Positions 29,139-38,086 of a stretch of 64,000 bases of DNA are shown here, in pieces. Below the pieces are notes generated by a model. That model was not told the DNA's origin. It did no database searches and was given only the letters and a program-made list of their open reading frames with translations. The DNA is from Alphaproteobacteria bacterium (GTDB lineage Bacteria; Pseudomonadota; Alphaproteobacteria; DSM-16000; Inquilinaceae), in contig JANQGH010000066.1 in the NCBI GenBank assembly GCA_028277405.1, positions 124,001-188,000 of the forward strand, given 5' to 3'. Position 1 is the first letter of the stretch. Each line of letters begins with the position of its first letter. Made by a program: the position numbers and the translations under genes.

Positions 29139-31996
29139 GCGGCGGCCCCGGCCAGGCGATCGACGGCGTCCGCGCACCGGCGACAAATCGCCGGATGGGC
29201 CGGCACCAAGCCGACATCCGGCAGGACTCGCCAACAGCGCTCGCACTTTTCGCCCTTGGCCAATCCAGACACGACGGCAACGCCCGCCACCTCCGGCAAA
29301 CGAAACGCATCCTCGGGCCCCTCGCCCACCGTCACGGTTGCCGCCGACGCGATCGCGATTTCGGCCATGTCGACGCCATCAAGCTCCTTGGCCAGCACGT
29401 CCGTCACGAAGACCGTGGGATGGGCCTGCAGCGACGAGCCGATGCGCTTTTCCGCCCGCTCCAGTTCCAAGGCACCGGTCACCACGCGGCGAACCTTGCG
29501 AATCGCCTGCCATTTGGCCGCCAGTGCCGGGTCCAGCCAAGCCGGCTGCGGTTCCGGGAATACCTGTTCGTGGACCGAGCCGGCCTCTTTGCCAAACCGG
29601 GTCAGCCACGCCTCCTCCGCAGTGAAGCACAGGATCGGCGCCAGCCAAACGGTCAAACGGCGGAACAGCAGATCCATCACGGTCAACGCCGCGCGGCGCG
29701 TCAGGCTGTCCCTTGGGTCGCAATAAAGCGCGTCCTTGCGGACATCGAAATAGAACGCCGATAGCTCCTCGTTGCAGAAGCTGAAGAGCGCCGTGTACAG
29801 CGTATGGAAGTCGAAATCGTCGACCGCCGTGCGCACGCGCTCATCCATCTCCGCCATGCGGTGCAGGACCCAGCGTTCCAGTTCCGGCATGTCGGCTTCG
29901 TCGACCCGGCGGCCTTCGTCGAAATCCGTCAGCGCCCCCAGCAGATAGCGCAGCGTGTTGCGCAGACGGCGGTAAGCATCGGATTGATACTTCAGGATCT
30001 CCGGCCCGAACCGAAGATCCTCCGAATAATCCATGGCGACGACCCAGAGGCGCAGGATGTCGGCGCCCGACCGGTCGACCACCGTCTGCGGCGTCAACGC
30101 GTCGCCGGCCGACTTCGACATCTTGCGACCCTGCTCGTCCAGAATGAAACCGTGGGTCAGCACCGCGTCGTAAGGCGCTCGGCCGCGCGTGCCGCAGCTT
30201 TCCAACAGCGAGGAATGGAACCAGCCGCGATGCTGATCGGACCCCTCCAGATAGAGCGAGGCCGGCCATTTCAGATCGTCGCGCTGCTCCAGCACGTAGG
30301 CGTGGCTGCTGCCGCTTTCGAACCAGACATCGACGATATCGTAGACCGGCGTCCAGTCCTCCGCCGCATAATCGTTGCCCAAGAAGTATTGCGGCTCGCG
30401 ATCGAACCAGGCGTCGGAGCCCTCCTCCTGGAAGGTGTCGGCAATGCGTTTCAGGACCGCCTCGTCCTTCAAGACCTCGCCGGATTCCTTGTTGACGAAG
30501 ATGGCGATCGGCACGCCCCAGGCGCGCTGGCGGCTGATGCACCAGTCCGGCCGTGTCTGGATCATTGACGAAAGCCGGTTATAGCCTGACGGCGGTACGA
30601 ACCGCGTTTCGCCAAGCGCCTTCAGCGCGGTCTCTCGCAGGCCGTTCTTGTCCATCGAGATGAACCATTGCGAGGTGGCGCGGAAGATCAGCGGCGCCTT
30701 CGACCGCCAGGAATGGGGATAGCTGTGCCTCAGCCGGCTGCGCGACAGCAGGCCGCCCGCACCCTCGATCGCCGAGACGACCGCGGCGTTGGCATCGCCG
30801 GGCTTGCCCTCTTCGGTGTAGATGACCTTCCCGGCGAACAACGGCACGTGCTTGTAGTAGCTGCCGTCCTCGTCAACCACCGGGGGTACCTGAATGCCGT
30901 TGGCCTGGCCCAGGTCAAAGTCGTCCTCGCCGTGCCCCGGCGCGATATGCACAATGCCGGTGCCCTGTTCCGTGGTCACGAAGTCGCCGGAAAACACCGG
31001 CACGTCAAAGTCGTAGCCGCGGCCATGCAGCGGGTGGGCGCAGATGACGTTCACCAGCGCCGGGTCGCCGAAGCCGATCTCTTCCACCCGCTTGGCCGTG
31101 ATGCCGGCCTCCTGGGCGAAGGCCTCCACCAGTTCCGATGCCACCACCAGACGTTCCTCGGGGCGCGCCAAGCTGTCCTCCGCGACGCCCTCGACGGTGA
31201 TCACGCTGTACGGAATCGCATGGCCCATGGCGAGCGCCCGGTTGCCCGGCAAGGTCCAGGGCGTGGTCGTCCAGGCCACGATGCTGGCGCCGACCAGGGA
31301 CGGCCGGTCCGCACTGACGATCGGGAAGCGCACATGGACGGTGGTCGAGGTGTGTTCCTTGTACTCGACCTCGGCATCGGCCAACGCCGTTTTCTCAACG
31401 ACCGACCAAAGAACGGGCCGCAACCCTTTGTAAAGCCCACCATTTGTGACGAACTTGTGGATCTCCCTGACGATCTGGGCCTCGGCACCCTTTGACATGG
31501 TCAGGTAGGGGTCCAGCCAATCGCCGACCACGCCAAGACGCTGGAACTCGTCCGACTGCACGCCGACCCAATGCTCGGCGAAGTCGCGGCATTCCTGGCG
31601 GAACTTCAGGATCGGCACCTCGTTCTTGTCCAGACCCTCGGCACGATAGCGCTCCTCGATCTTCCACTCGATCGGCAGGCCGTGGCAGTCCCAGCCGGGA
31701 ACGTAGTTGGAATCACGGCCCATCATCTGCTGCGAGCGGGCAACGATGTCCTTCAGAATCTTGTTCAGGGCATGGCCGGTGTGCAGGTTGCCGTTGGCGT
31801 AGGGCGGCCCGTCGTGAAGGATGAACTTTTCACGGCCCTTCGATTGGGCGCGCAGCCGGCGATACAGGTCGATTTCCTGCCACCAGGACAGGATCTCCGG
31901 CTCTTTCTTCGGCAGGCCGGCACGCATGGGGAAGTCCGTCTTCGGCAGGAAGACGGTGGATTTATAGTCGACGTCCGCGACGACGGTATCGCTCAT
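29135..31996 (-). CDS. ileS: isoleucyl-tRNA synthetase
   Basis: Class I aminoacyl-tRNA synthetase of 953 residues. The HIGH-type motif is HTGH at 72-75 (after DGPPYANGNL), the KMSKS motif appears as GRKMSKSAGD, the editing domain contains the TTPWTLPGN block, and the C-terminus has the zinc-binding CERCWRVLP and CRRCADAV Cys pairs. Two adjacent ATG codons could start it; the second (31996) is better spaced from GAGGA. It leads an ileS-lspA-DUF3035 gene run with overlapping stops and starts. Confidence 0.97.
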   Translation of the reverse strand: MSDTVVADVDYKSTVFLPKTDFPMRAGLPKKEPEILSWWQEIDLYRRLRAQSKGREKFILHDGPPYANGNLHTGHALNKILKDIVARSQQMMGRDSNYVPGWDCHGLPIEWKIEERYRAEGLDKNEVPILKFRQECRDFAEHWVGVQSDEFQRLGVVGDWLDPYLTMSKGAEAQIVREIHKFVTNGGLYKGLRPVLWSVVEKTALADAEVEYKEHTSTTVHVRFPIVSADRPSLVGASIVAWTTTPWTLPGNRALAMGHAIPYSVITVEGVAEDSLARPEERLVVASELVEAFAQEAGITAKRVEEIGFGDPALVNVICAHPLHGRGYDFDVPVFSGDFVTTEQGTGIVHIAPGHGEDDFDLGQANGIQVPPVVDEDGSYYKHVPLFAGKVIYTEEGKPGDANAAVVSAIEGAGGLLSRSRLRHSYPHSWRSKAPLIFRATSQWFISMDKNGLRETALKALGETRFVPPSGYNRLSSMIQTRPDWCISRQRAWGVPIAIFVNKESGEVLKDEAVLKRIADTFQEEGSDAWFDREPQYFLGNDYAAEDWTPVYDIVDVWFESGSSHAYVLEQRDDLKWPASLYLEGSDQHRGWFHSSLLESCGTRGRAPYDAVLTHGFILDEQGRKMSKSAGDALTPQTVVDRSGADILRLWVVAMDYSEDLRFGPEILKYQSDAYRRLRNTLRYLLGALTDFDEGRRVDEADMPELERWVLHRMAEMDERVRTAVDDFDFHTLYTALFSFCNEELSAFYFDVRKDALYCDPRDSLTRRAALTVMDLLFRRLTVWLAPILCFTAEEAWLTRFGKEAGSVHEQVFPEPQPAWLDPALAAKWQAIRKVRRVVTGALELERAEKRIGSSLQAHPTVFVTDVLAKELDGVDMAEIAIASAATVTVGEGPEDAFRLPEVAGVAVVSGLAKGEKCERCWRVLPDVGLVPAHPAICRRCADAVDRLAGAAA

Positions 31997-32228
31997 CATG
32001 GTCCTCAAAATGCGACCTCGTTGCCCCGCCTCCAATCAGCGGGCGGCAAGAGGCTTGTTCAAATGTCTGCTTGCTTGGCACCTTCGGTCGCCATGGCGAC
32101 GCAACGTTTCCCGGCCCCCGTTGCCTCAGGAGACCGGGGCGATAATTCGCCGGGCTATCGGCAGCCCGGCTCGCCTGCGCGCCGTCTGGTCCATAATGGC
32201 CGGGAGCATAGTGGAAGCCACCTGTCGG

Positions 32229-33197
32229 TCAAGCCGAACGCTGGTCATGGCTTGGTTGCGACAGGGTGCGTCGCGCCGCGGCGGCATCCTGGTCCATTTG
32301 CGAGACCAGGGCCTCGACGGTATCGAACCGCGCCTCGTCGCGCAGGCGTTCGACCAGTTCCACGATGACATGTTTGCCATAAAGGTCAGCGTCGAAATCG
32401 AACAGATGGACCTCCAGCATCGGCTCGTCCGTACGCCACATCGGCCGGATGCCGAGATTGGCCACGCCATCGCACCAGTTCGCGGGCGCGCCATCGGCCG
32501 GCTCGATGGCGCAACGCACGGCGTAGACCCCAAAGGCCGGCCACAGATGGTCGCCCAGGCCGACATTGGCGGTCGGGTAGCCCAGTTCTCGGCCCCGGCG
32601 GTCCCCGTGCTCGACCCTGCCTTCGATCGCCCAGTTTCGGCCGAGCAACCCGGCGGCACCGGGGGCATCGCCTTGGCGCAGCAGCTCGCGCACCCGGCTC
32701 GACGAATAGACATCGCCCGTTTCATCGCCGGCCTGCGTCACGACGCTGACGCCGAATCCAAGCTCCGCCCCCATGGCGCGCAGGAGGTCTGCATTGCCGC
32801 GGCGCCGATGACCGAAATGAAAGTCGTAGCCGATCACGACATGCCGCACGGACAGGGCATCGACCAGCACGTCGCGGACGAAATCCTCGGCCGAATGTTC
32901 CGAAAACGCCTGGTCGAAGGTCAGGACGATGTGGAACTCCACCCCCAGCGCCTGCAGCAGGTGCGCCCGGGCACGAAACGGGGTCAGCCGAAAGGGCGGG
33001 TCGTCGGGGCGAAAGAGGCTGCGGGGATGCGGCTCGAAGGACAGCACGCCGACGGGCGCATGGAGTTGCCGGGCGGCCTCCTTGGCCTCGTCCAACACGA
33101 TGCGGTGGCCGAGATGCACGCCGTCGAAGTTGCCGATGGCCACGACACCGCCCTTCAGCGCATCGGGCAGGCCGTCAAGATGTCGGAACAGCTGCAT
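32229..33197 (-). CDS. ribF: bifunctional riboflavin kinase/FAD synthetase
   Basis: Makes FMN and then FAD from riboflavin. The 322-residue protein has the N-terminal adenylyltransferase motif GNFDGVHLGH at 22-31, the SFEPHPRSLF and IGYDFHFGHRRRG blocks, and the C-terminal kinase domain with ELGYPTANV and the GVANLGIRP segment. The ATG at 33197 is preferred; the frame extends upstream without homology. It lies 232 bases before ileS in the same direction, as in many Proteobacteria where ribF precedes ileS. Confidence 0.96.
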   Translation of the reverse strand: MQLFRHLDGLPDALKGGVVAIGNFDGVHLGHRIVLDEAKEAARQLHAPVGVLSFEPHPRSLFRPDDPPFRLTPFRARAHLLQALGVEFHIVLTFDQAFSEHSAEDFVRDVLVDALSVRHVVIGYDFHFGHRRRGNADLLRAMGAELGFGVSVVTQAGDETGDVYSSSRVRELLRQGDAPGAAGLLGRNWAIEGRVEHGDRRGRELGYPTANVGLGDHLWPAFGVYAVRCAIEPADGAPANWCDGVANLGIRPMWRTDEPMLEVHLFDFDADLYGKHVIVELVERLRDEARFDTVEALVSQMDQDAAAARRTLSQPSHDQRSA

Positions 33198-33285
33198 TGG
33201 GACCGGTTGGTGATGGTTCAGGCGGTTCGGATGACTATAAACGTGGTTGCCGGCCCGAACCATGACCGGCGGGAAGCCGGCGACC

Positions 33286-33738
33286 TTAGTCGCCCCGTGT
33301 CGGCAAACTCACCGTGGCGTCGCCCTCGATGACCACCGTTTCGCCGACGGTCACCATCGTGTTCATCAGCGCCCTGCGTTTTTCCAGGATGATCTCGGCA
33401 ACTGTGACCCGTGCGGTGACCGTGTCGCCGGCGCGAACCGGTGCCCGAAAGCGCAAATTCTGTGACACGTAGACGGCACCGGGCCCCGGCATGCGCGTGC
33501 CCAAAACGGTCGAGATGTACGCAGCCCCCAACATGCCGTGGGCGATCCGACCCTTGAAGAAGGTCTTCCTGGCATATTCCTCGTTGATGTGGACCGGGTT
33601 GGTGTCACCGGACACACCCGCGAACAGAACGATATCGGCCTCGGTTACGGTCTTTTGAAAGCTGGCGGACATGCCGACCGAAAGATCCTCGATAAAGTAA
33701 CCGACAATCCCGTCATCATACGATCGAACGTCATCCAT
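33286..33738 (-). CDS. MaoC-family (R)-specific enoyl-CoA hydratase
   Basis: A 150-residue hot-dog-fold protein. The hydratase signature AGVSGDTNPVHINEEYA contains the catalytic pair Asp45 and His50, and the following FFKGRIAHGMLGAAYIS is typical of PhaJ-like (R)-hydratases that convert enoyl-CoA to (R)-3-hydroxyacyl-CoA. A GGGGGCAG ribosome site precedes the ATG at 33738. No polyhydroxyalkanoate genes are in the window, so a role in fatty-acid or polyester metabolism is open. It is 88 bases upstream of ribF. Confidence 0.88.
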   Translation of the reverse strand: MDDVRSYDDGIVGYFIEDLSVGMSASFQKTVTEADIVLFAGVSGDTNPVHINEEYARKTFFKGRIAHGMLGAAYISTVLGTRMPGPGAVYVSQNLRFRAPVRAGDTVTARVTVAEIILEKRRALMNTMVTVGETVVIEGDATVSLPTRGD

Positions 33739-33852
33739 CTGCCCCCGAATGCCTTTCGTTTTGTTCGCATCTGCAGCATTTCGCAATGCAATATAGAGTG
33801 CCACTCAGCAATGGACAACCCAAGGTTCGCACCCAGAAAAAATTGTTGAAAA

Positions 33853-35259
33853 TCAAATGGCAATCGGATCAATCGGCGTCTTTGGATGAATATCCAGCGC
33901 GGTTTCCAACAGTTTTGCGAACGCGAGCAAGCGCGACTCGGCGAACGGCGGCGCAACAATTTGCAAACCCACCGGCAGGCCGTCCGGGGTGAAGCCGCAG
34001 GGCAGCGACAGGGCGGGACAGCCCGTCAATGTGAAGGCAAAGGTGATCGCGATCCAGTCAATGTAGGTTTCGAAAACGTGGTCGCCCAGCCGTTCGACCG
34101 TGCGCTGCTCCACATCGAACGGCGGCACGATCGCCGTCGGGCAAACCAGCAGGTCATGGCGGTCGAAGAACCGCATCAGGCGATGATAGAGACGGCCGCG
34201 CGCAAGTTCCGCGCGCGCGATTTCGGCCGCAGACAGATCGAGCCCGGCCTCGATGTTCCACACGACGTCGGGTTTCAGCCTGTCGCGATGCTTTTCAAGC
34301 GTATCGCCCAGCGCCGTCGCAAAACGGACCGCCCGTAGGATATGAAACGCATCGCGCGCCTCGGCAAAGCTGGGAACGGTGTCGGTCAGTTCGGCGCCGA
34401 GATCCGCCACACGCTCCGCCGCCGACCGTGTCACCGCAGCCACGACGGGATCGACCGGGCCGACACCGAGATTGGGGGAATAGGCGATGCGTCGATGTGT
34501 GAGAGCGGTCGTGGTATCGGCACCGTTCACGGCCGCCAGGTAGCCGCGATCGCGGTCGAGCACCATCGCATCCAGCATGAAGGCCAGATCGGCCACGTTG
34601 CGTGCCATGGGACCTTCGACCGCGAGCGTGTCGAACGGCAGCGGCGACGGCCCGAACGGCACCAGGCCCGGTGTCGGCCGCAGACCGACGACGGAGCAGA
34701 ACGATGCCGGTGTCCTGAGCGATCCGCCGAGGTCGGAGCCCTGGGCCAGCCAGACCATGCCCGTCGCCAGCGCCACCGCCGCGCCGCCCGACGAACCACC
34801 GCAGGTCTTGGCGGTGTTCCACGGGTTGTGGGTCCGGCCGAACACATCGTTAAAGGTCTGCGCGCCGGCCCCGAATTCCGGCGTGTTCGACTTGGCGATC
34901 ACGATACCGCCATGCCGCTCCAGCCGCTCCACCTCGTTTTGGGAACTGGTCGGCACGTGATCGGCATAGATCGGCGACCCGAAGGTTGTCCGAACGCCGG
35001 CCACCTCGTTCAAATCCTTGATCGCCAGCGGCAATCCGCCCAGCCAGGTCAACCCCTGCTCCGCCTCGATCCGCCTGGCATGGTCGTAGGCACGATCAAG
35101 ACACAGCGTCGGCAGCGCGTTCAGGACAGGGTCGACCTGCTCGATCCGTTGTGCGGCGGCGTCGATGAGTTCGGTCGGCCGAACCTGGCCGCGCGCCAGT
35201 GCAGTTGACGCCTCAATGGCCGTCATTTCCGTAAGCGGGTTCAGGCCGTTGGCGCTCAC
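33853..35259 (-). CDS. amidase-signature enzyme
   Basis: A 468-residue member of the amidase signature family, which hydrolyses amide bonds through a Ser-cisSer-Lys triad. The triad is visible: Lys81 in LAIKDLNEVAG, the cis-Ser in the GGSSGG loop near 156-157, and nucleophile Ser180 in GSDLGGSLRTPA. It is not GatA: gatC and gatB are absent and the sequence resembles stand-alone amidases of unknown substrate. The GTG start overlaps the stop of the upstream secreted-protein gene by four bases. Confidence 0.9.
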   Translation of the reverse strand: MSANGLNPLTEMTAIEASTALARGQVRPTELIDAAAQRIEQVDPVLNALPTLCLDRAYDHARRIEAEQGLTWLGGLPLAIKDLNEVAGVRTTFGSPIYADHVPTSSQNEVERLERHGGIVIAKSNTPEFGAGAQTFNDVFGRTHNPWNTAKTCGGSSGGAAVALATGMVWLAQGSDLGGSLRTPASFCSVVGLRPTPGLVPFGPSPLPFDTLAVEGPMARNVADLAFMLDAMVLDRDRGYLAAVNGADTTTALTHRRIAYSPNLGVGPVDPVVAAVTRSAAERVADLGAELTDTVPSFAEARDAFHILRAVRFATALGDTLEKHRDRLKPDVVWNIEAGLDLSAAEIARAELARGRLYHRLMRFFDRHDLLVCPTAIVPPFDVEQRTVERLGDHVFETYIDWIAITFAFTLTGCPALSLPCGFTPDGLPVGLQIVAPPFAESRLLAFAKLLETALDIHPKTPIDPIAI

Positions 35260-35861
35260 GGCTGCACCAGCATCGAAAGCGGGGTCTCGCGTCTTTGGAC
35301 AATGTAGAAGCGGTCGACCGGCGAATTGTCGGTGACCACCAGCGAGAAGGTGACGCTGTCGCCCGGCGGCACGGCGCCACCTGTGAAGACGAGCCCGTCG
35401 GCCGGTTCGTCGACCACGCGGGATTGCGAAAAGCTGTCGGAAACGATGGGTCGGGCGTCGCCGCCCTGTTCTTGCGCGAAGGAGAGCCCGTCATAATAGG
35501 TGCTGCCGTCGCCGGGGTTCTCCTGAAGCTCGATGCGGTATTGCCGCCAGGTCTGCGACGTCTCGTTGATCACGATCTTGACCAGGGCGAAGCCGGTAAA
35601 ATGGTTGGAATCGGCGCGGTTGCCGAACTCCCGCGTCATGCCTTCGACCAGCAGGATCGCGTCGCCGGAACCCGTGACCCGTTCGACCAGCGTGAACGGG
35701 TCCTCAAGGGTGCCCGTTCCCCAAGCATCGACGATTTCAAAACCGCCCGCGCTGTCACTAAACGTGATCCCGTCAAGTAACACGGGTTCGCCGAGGGCGG
35801 GGCCAGTGAAGCCCAGGCTCGCGACGACGAGCGCAAGCGCGGATCGCACCAGCCCCATCAT
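35256..35861 (-). CDS. secreted protein of unknown function
   Basis: A 201-residue protein with a clear signal peptide (hydrophobic residues 4-18, cleavage likely after ALG near residue 23). The mature part is acidic, with many alternating polar and hydrophobic residues suggesting a beta-sandwich, and has a single Trp-rich stretch near TSQTWRQYRIEL. No family is recognised. The start is one of two adjacent ATG codons just after the folK stop; the stop is shared with the amidase start, so it sits in a folK-unknown-amidase run. Confidence 0.7.
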   Translation of the reverse strand: MMGLVRSALALVVASLGFTGPALGEPVLLDGITFSDSAGGFEIVDAWGTGTLEDPFTLVERVTGSGDAILLVEGMTREFGNRADSNHFTGFALVKIVINETSQTWRQYRIELQENPGDGSTYYDGLSFAQEQGGDARPIVSDSFSQSRVVDEPADGLVFTGGAVPPGDSVTFSLVVTDNSPVDRFYIVQRRETPLSMLVQP

Positions 35862-35865
35862 CCGG

Positions 35866-36363
35866 TCAGGCAGCGAGCGCCTCGCGCCGCACCAGATCGT
35901 GGACCGGCCCCAGATCGGCCAGCATGTCGGCAACCGTCCGATGGTTGAGCGGGTGCACCCAGTCGCCCGCGATGTCGGCAGCCGGCACCAGCACGAAGGC
36001 CCGCTCGGCCATTGCGGCGTGAGGCACGGTCAGGGCGTCGGTCGTGATCGTCCGGTCGCCGAACAGGACGATGTCGATATCGATGACGCGCGGGCCATTG
36101 CGCCGCTCGCGCACCCGCCCCAGCCGGCGTTCGACCTGTTGGATGGCACCCAGCAAGGCCTCCGGCGAAAGCACGGTTTCCGCCACCGCCGCCATGTTCA
36201 GGAAGGGCGCCTGATCCACGACATACATCGGCGTCGTCTCATAGACCGGAGAGGTCTGCACGACGTGCAGAAACCGTCCGAGACCGGCCAGCGCGCCGCG
36301 CAGATTGGCGCGCCGATCGCCGAGATTCGTGCCGAGACTGAACAAAACGGAATGACTGGTCAA
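35866..36363 (-). CDS. folK: 2-amino-4-hydroxy-6-hydroxymethyldihydropteridine pyrophosphokinase
   Basis: Transfers pyrophosphate from ATP to 6-hydroxymethyl-7,8-dihydropterin in folate synthesis. The 165-residue product has the N-terminal SLGTNLGDR block, the SPVYETTPMYV segment, and the signature around RRNGPRVIDIDIVLFG followed by PHAAMAERAFVLVP. The start is uncertain: a TTG at 36363 preceded by GAAGGG gives a family-like N-terminus, while an ATG at 36417 would add 18 residues. It is divergent from the folate genes folD-fchA. Confidence 0.9.
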   Translation of the reverse strand: MTSHSVLFSLGTNLGDRRANLRGALAGLGRFLHVVQTSPVYETTPMYVVDQAPFLNMAAVAETVLSPEALLGAIQQVERRLGRVRERRNGPRVIDIDIVLFGDRTITTDALTVPHAAMAERAFVLVPAADIAGDWVHPLNHRTVADMLADLGPVHDLVRREALAA

Positions 36364-36527
36364 AGCAACACCCTTCTGTCGGAGCGCCAGGTGCGGGACG
36401 GCCAGTCGATCCCGCATTGATGTGAACTCTTTGTGGCAATGCCAACGGCCTTTATGACCTTGTGCCAAGGGAAAGTCGAGGTGTATGCAGGGCCGCCCGG
36501 CTACCTGACCCGACACAAGCCTGCCCG

Positions 36528-37397
36528 ATGTCCGACTCTCAACCCCGCCTGCTGCGCGGCGGCCCGATCGCCGCCTCGATCCGCGAGACGCTGACGACCA
36601 AAATCGCTGCGCTTCGCAATGCCGGCACCACCCCGACGCTGGCCGTCATTATCGCCAGCGACGATGGTGCCGTGCGCTCCTACGCCGAAGCCAAGCAGCG
36701 CTCGGCCGCCAAGCTGGGCATCGATATACGGCTTGAGACCATGCACGCGCATGTCGGCCAAGGGGCGCTGGAAACGCTGATCGACGATCTGTCGAGCGAT
36801 AGAACGGTGCACGGCATCCTGCTGGAACTGCCCGTCGCCGAGGGTCTCGACGAGCGGGCAGCGATCGCCCGGATCGACCCGGAAAAGGACGTGGACGGCA
36901 TGACGGCGGCCAATCTGGGGCTGATCGCCGCCGGCAACGAAGCCGCCGCGCTGGCACCGGCCACGCCGCAAGCCTGCATCCGCTTGGCCGAAGAGGTGAC
37001 GCCTGTGAGGGGCAAGCGTGCCGCCGTGATCGGCCGTGGCCGTACCGTGGGCCGCGCGCTGGCCTCCATGCTGATCAACCGCGACGCCACGGTCACTGTC
37101 TGCCACACCAAGACACCCGACCTGACCGAAGCCATCGCGCCATGCGATCTGGTCTTCGTCGCCGCCGGGCGAGCCGGGCTGATCGGTCACAACCATCTGC
37201 GGCCCGAACACATCGTCATCGACGCGGGCGTCAATCCGGCGGAAGACGGCATCGTCGGCGATGTGGCCCCGGAGGCGGCCGAGAAAGTCGCCGCCCTGTC
37301 GCCGGTGCCGGGCGGCGTCGGCCCCCTCACCTCAACCCTGATCTTCGCCAATCTTCTGAAGGCCATGTCCTTGCAAGGAGTTCACGCCCCGTCATGA
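36528..37397 (+). CDS. folD: divergent FolD-type methylenetetrahydrofolate dehydrogenase
   Basis: A 289-residue protein of the FolD fold, which oxidises methylene- to methenyl-tetrahydrofolate with NADP and in most bacteria also hydrolyses the product. Conserved features are SYAEAK with Lys56 (E. coli Lys54), KDVDG with Asp123 (E. coli Asp121), the Rossmann block ending ATVTVCHTKT and the C-terminal PVPGGVGPLTS. Unusually, the position of E. coli Gln98, needed for cyclohydrolase activity, is Glu100 (ILLELPVA), and the FHP after DVDG is replaced by MTA. The next gene, overlapping by four bases, encodes a separate cyclohydrolase-type protein, so this enzyme may be dehydrogenase-only. Confidence 0.9.
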   Translation: MSDSQPRLLRGGPIAASIRETLTTKIAALRNAGTTPTLAVIIASDDGAVRSYAEAKQRSAAKLGIDIRLETMHAHVGQGALETLIDDLSSDRTVHGILLELPVAEGLDERAAIARIDPEKDVDGMTAANLGLIAAGNEAAALAPATPQACIRLAEEVTPVRGKRAAVIGRGRTVGRALASMLINRDATVTVCHTKTPDLTEAIAPCDLVFVAAGRAGLIGHNHLRPEHIVIDAGVNPAEDGIVGDVAPEAAEKVAALSPVPGGVGPLTSTLIFANLLKAMSLQGVHAPS

Positions 37398-38020
37398 GCA
37401 GCCTGTGGCAAATCGGCCTGGCGGAGTTTCGCGACCGCACGGCCAGCGACGCGCCGACCCCGGGCGGCGGTTCGGCCGCGATGGTCTCGGCGACCATCGG
37501 ACTGGGCCTCGTCATCATGGCCTTGCGGGTCTCGGCCCGGCGCGCGGAGCAGCCCGAGCCCCTCGCGCCGCTGATCGACAAGGGCGAGCGGCTGTTGAAC
37601 GAGTTGAGCGAACACGCGGACGCGGATATCGCCGTCTTCGAGGCCTATATGGACGCTCTTAAGCTGCCCCGGGACAGCGAGGCGGAAAAGGAGGTGCGCC
37701 GCCAAAGGCTTGCCGAAGCGGCGGTCGCGGCGACCGAAGTGCCCTTGAACGCCGCCCAATCGACACTCGAGGCGCTGGACCTTGCCCGCCAGGCCATGGA
37801 TGTCGCCCACAAATCCATCGTCAGCGATGCCGGTGCCGGCGGCGCCATCCTGCACGGCGCGCTGACCGCCGTTCTGTACAATGTCGACATTAATCTCGGC
37901 AGCATCCGCGACGAGCGGGACGCAGAGAGCTATCGCACCAGCCGAGCGCATCTGCAAAGCGCCGCCGATGGCCGGCATAACGTGATCCGCAAGCTGATGG
38001 CGGAGCGCCTTTCCGACTAG
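37394..38020 (+). CDS. fchA: FTCD-cyclodeaminase-like methenyltetrahydrofolate cyclohydrolase
   Basis: A 208-residue all-helical protein of the formiminotransferase-cyclodeaminase/cyclohydrolase family. The N-terminus has the diagnostic PTPGGGSAAM block, followed by long amphipathic helices and the C-terminal VDINLGSIRDE segment. Homologues hydrolyse methenyl- to formyl-tetrahydrofolate (FchA) or deaminate formimino-tetrahydrofolate. The ATG overlaps the folD stop (ATGA), so the two are co-translated; paired with a FolD altered at its cyclohydrolase site, FchA probably supplies the hydrolytic step. Confidence 0.88.
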   Translation: MSSLWQIGLAEFRDRTASDAPTPGGGSAAMVSATIGLGLVIMALRVSARRAEQPEPLAPLIDKGERLLNELSEHADADIAVFEAYMDALKLPRDSEAEKEVRRQRLAEAAVAATEVPLNAAQSTLEALDLARQAMDVAHKSIVSDAGAGGAILHGALTAVLYNVDINLGSIRDERDAESYRTSRAHLQSAADGRHNVIRKLMAERLSD

Positions 38021-38042
38021 ATTCTGCTTGCCATGGCCATGC

Positions 38043-38057
38043 GTCCCAATTAGGAAC
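38043..38057 (+). promoter_or_regulatory. operator-like element TCC-N6-GGAAC, copy 1
   Basis: The sequence GTCC-CAATTA-GGAAC is an imperfect dyad with an AT-rich centre, the distal of two copies directly before the Eis-like acetyltransferase gene. The three copies in the window share TCC, a six-base AT-rich spacer and GGAAC. Confidence 0.4.
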
Positions 38058-38059
38058 AC

Positions 38060-38074
38060 ATCCGAATTCGGAAC
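38060..38074 (+). promoter_or_regulatory. operator-like element TCC-N6-GGAAC, copy 2
   Basis: The sequence ATCC-GAATTC-GGAAC includes the perfect 12-base palindrome TCCGAATTCGGA and is followed by AAT, as is copy 3. It ends 12 bases before the acetyltransferase ATG, next to the GAGG ribosome site, so a bound protein would probably cover the transcription start. Confidence 0.45.
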
Positions 38075-38086
38075 AATGAGGCCGTC

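Noticed and set aside
33853..35259. GatA subunit of the tRNA amidotransferase
   Set aside because: Amidase motif fits, but gatC and gatB are absent next to it and the sequence resembles stand-alone amidases.
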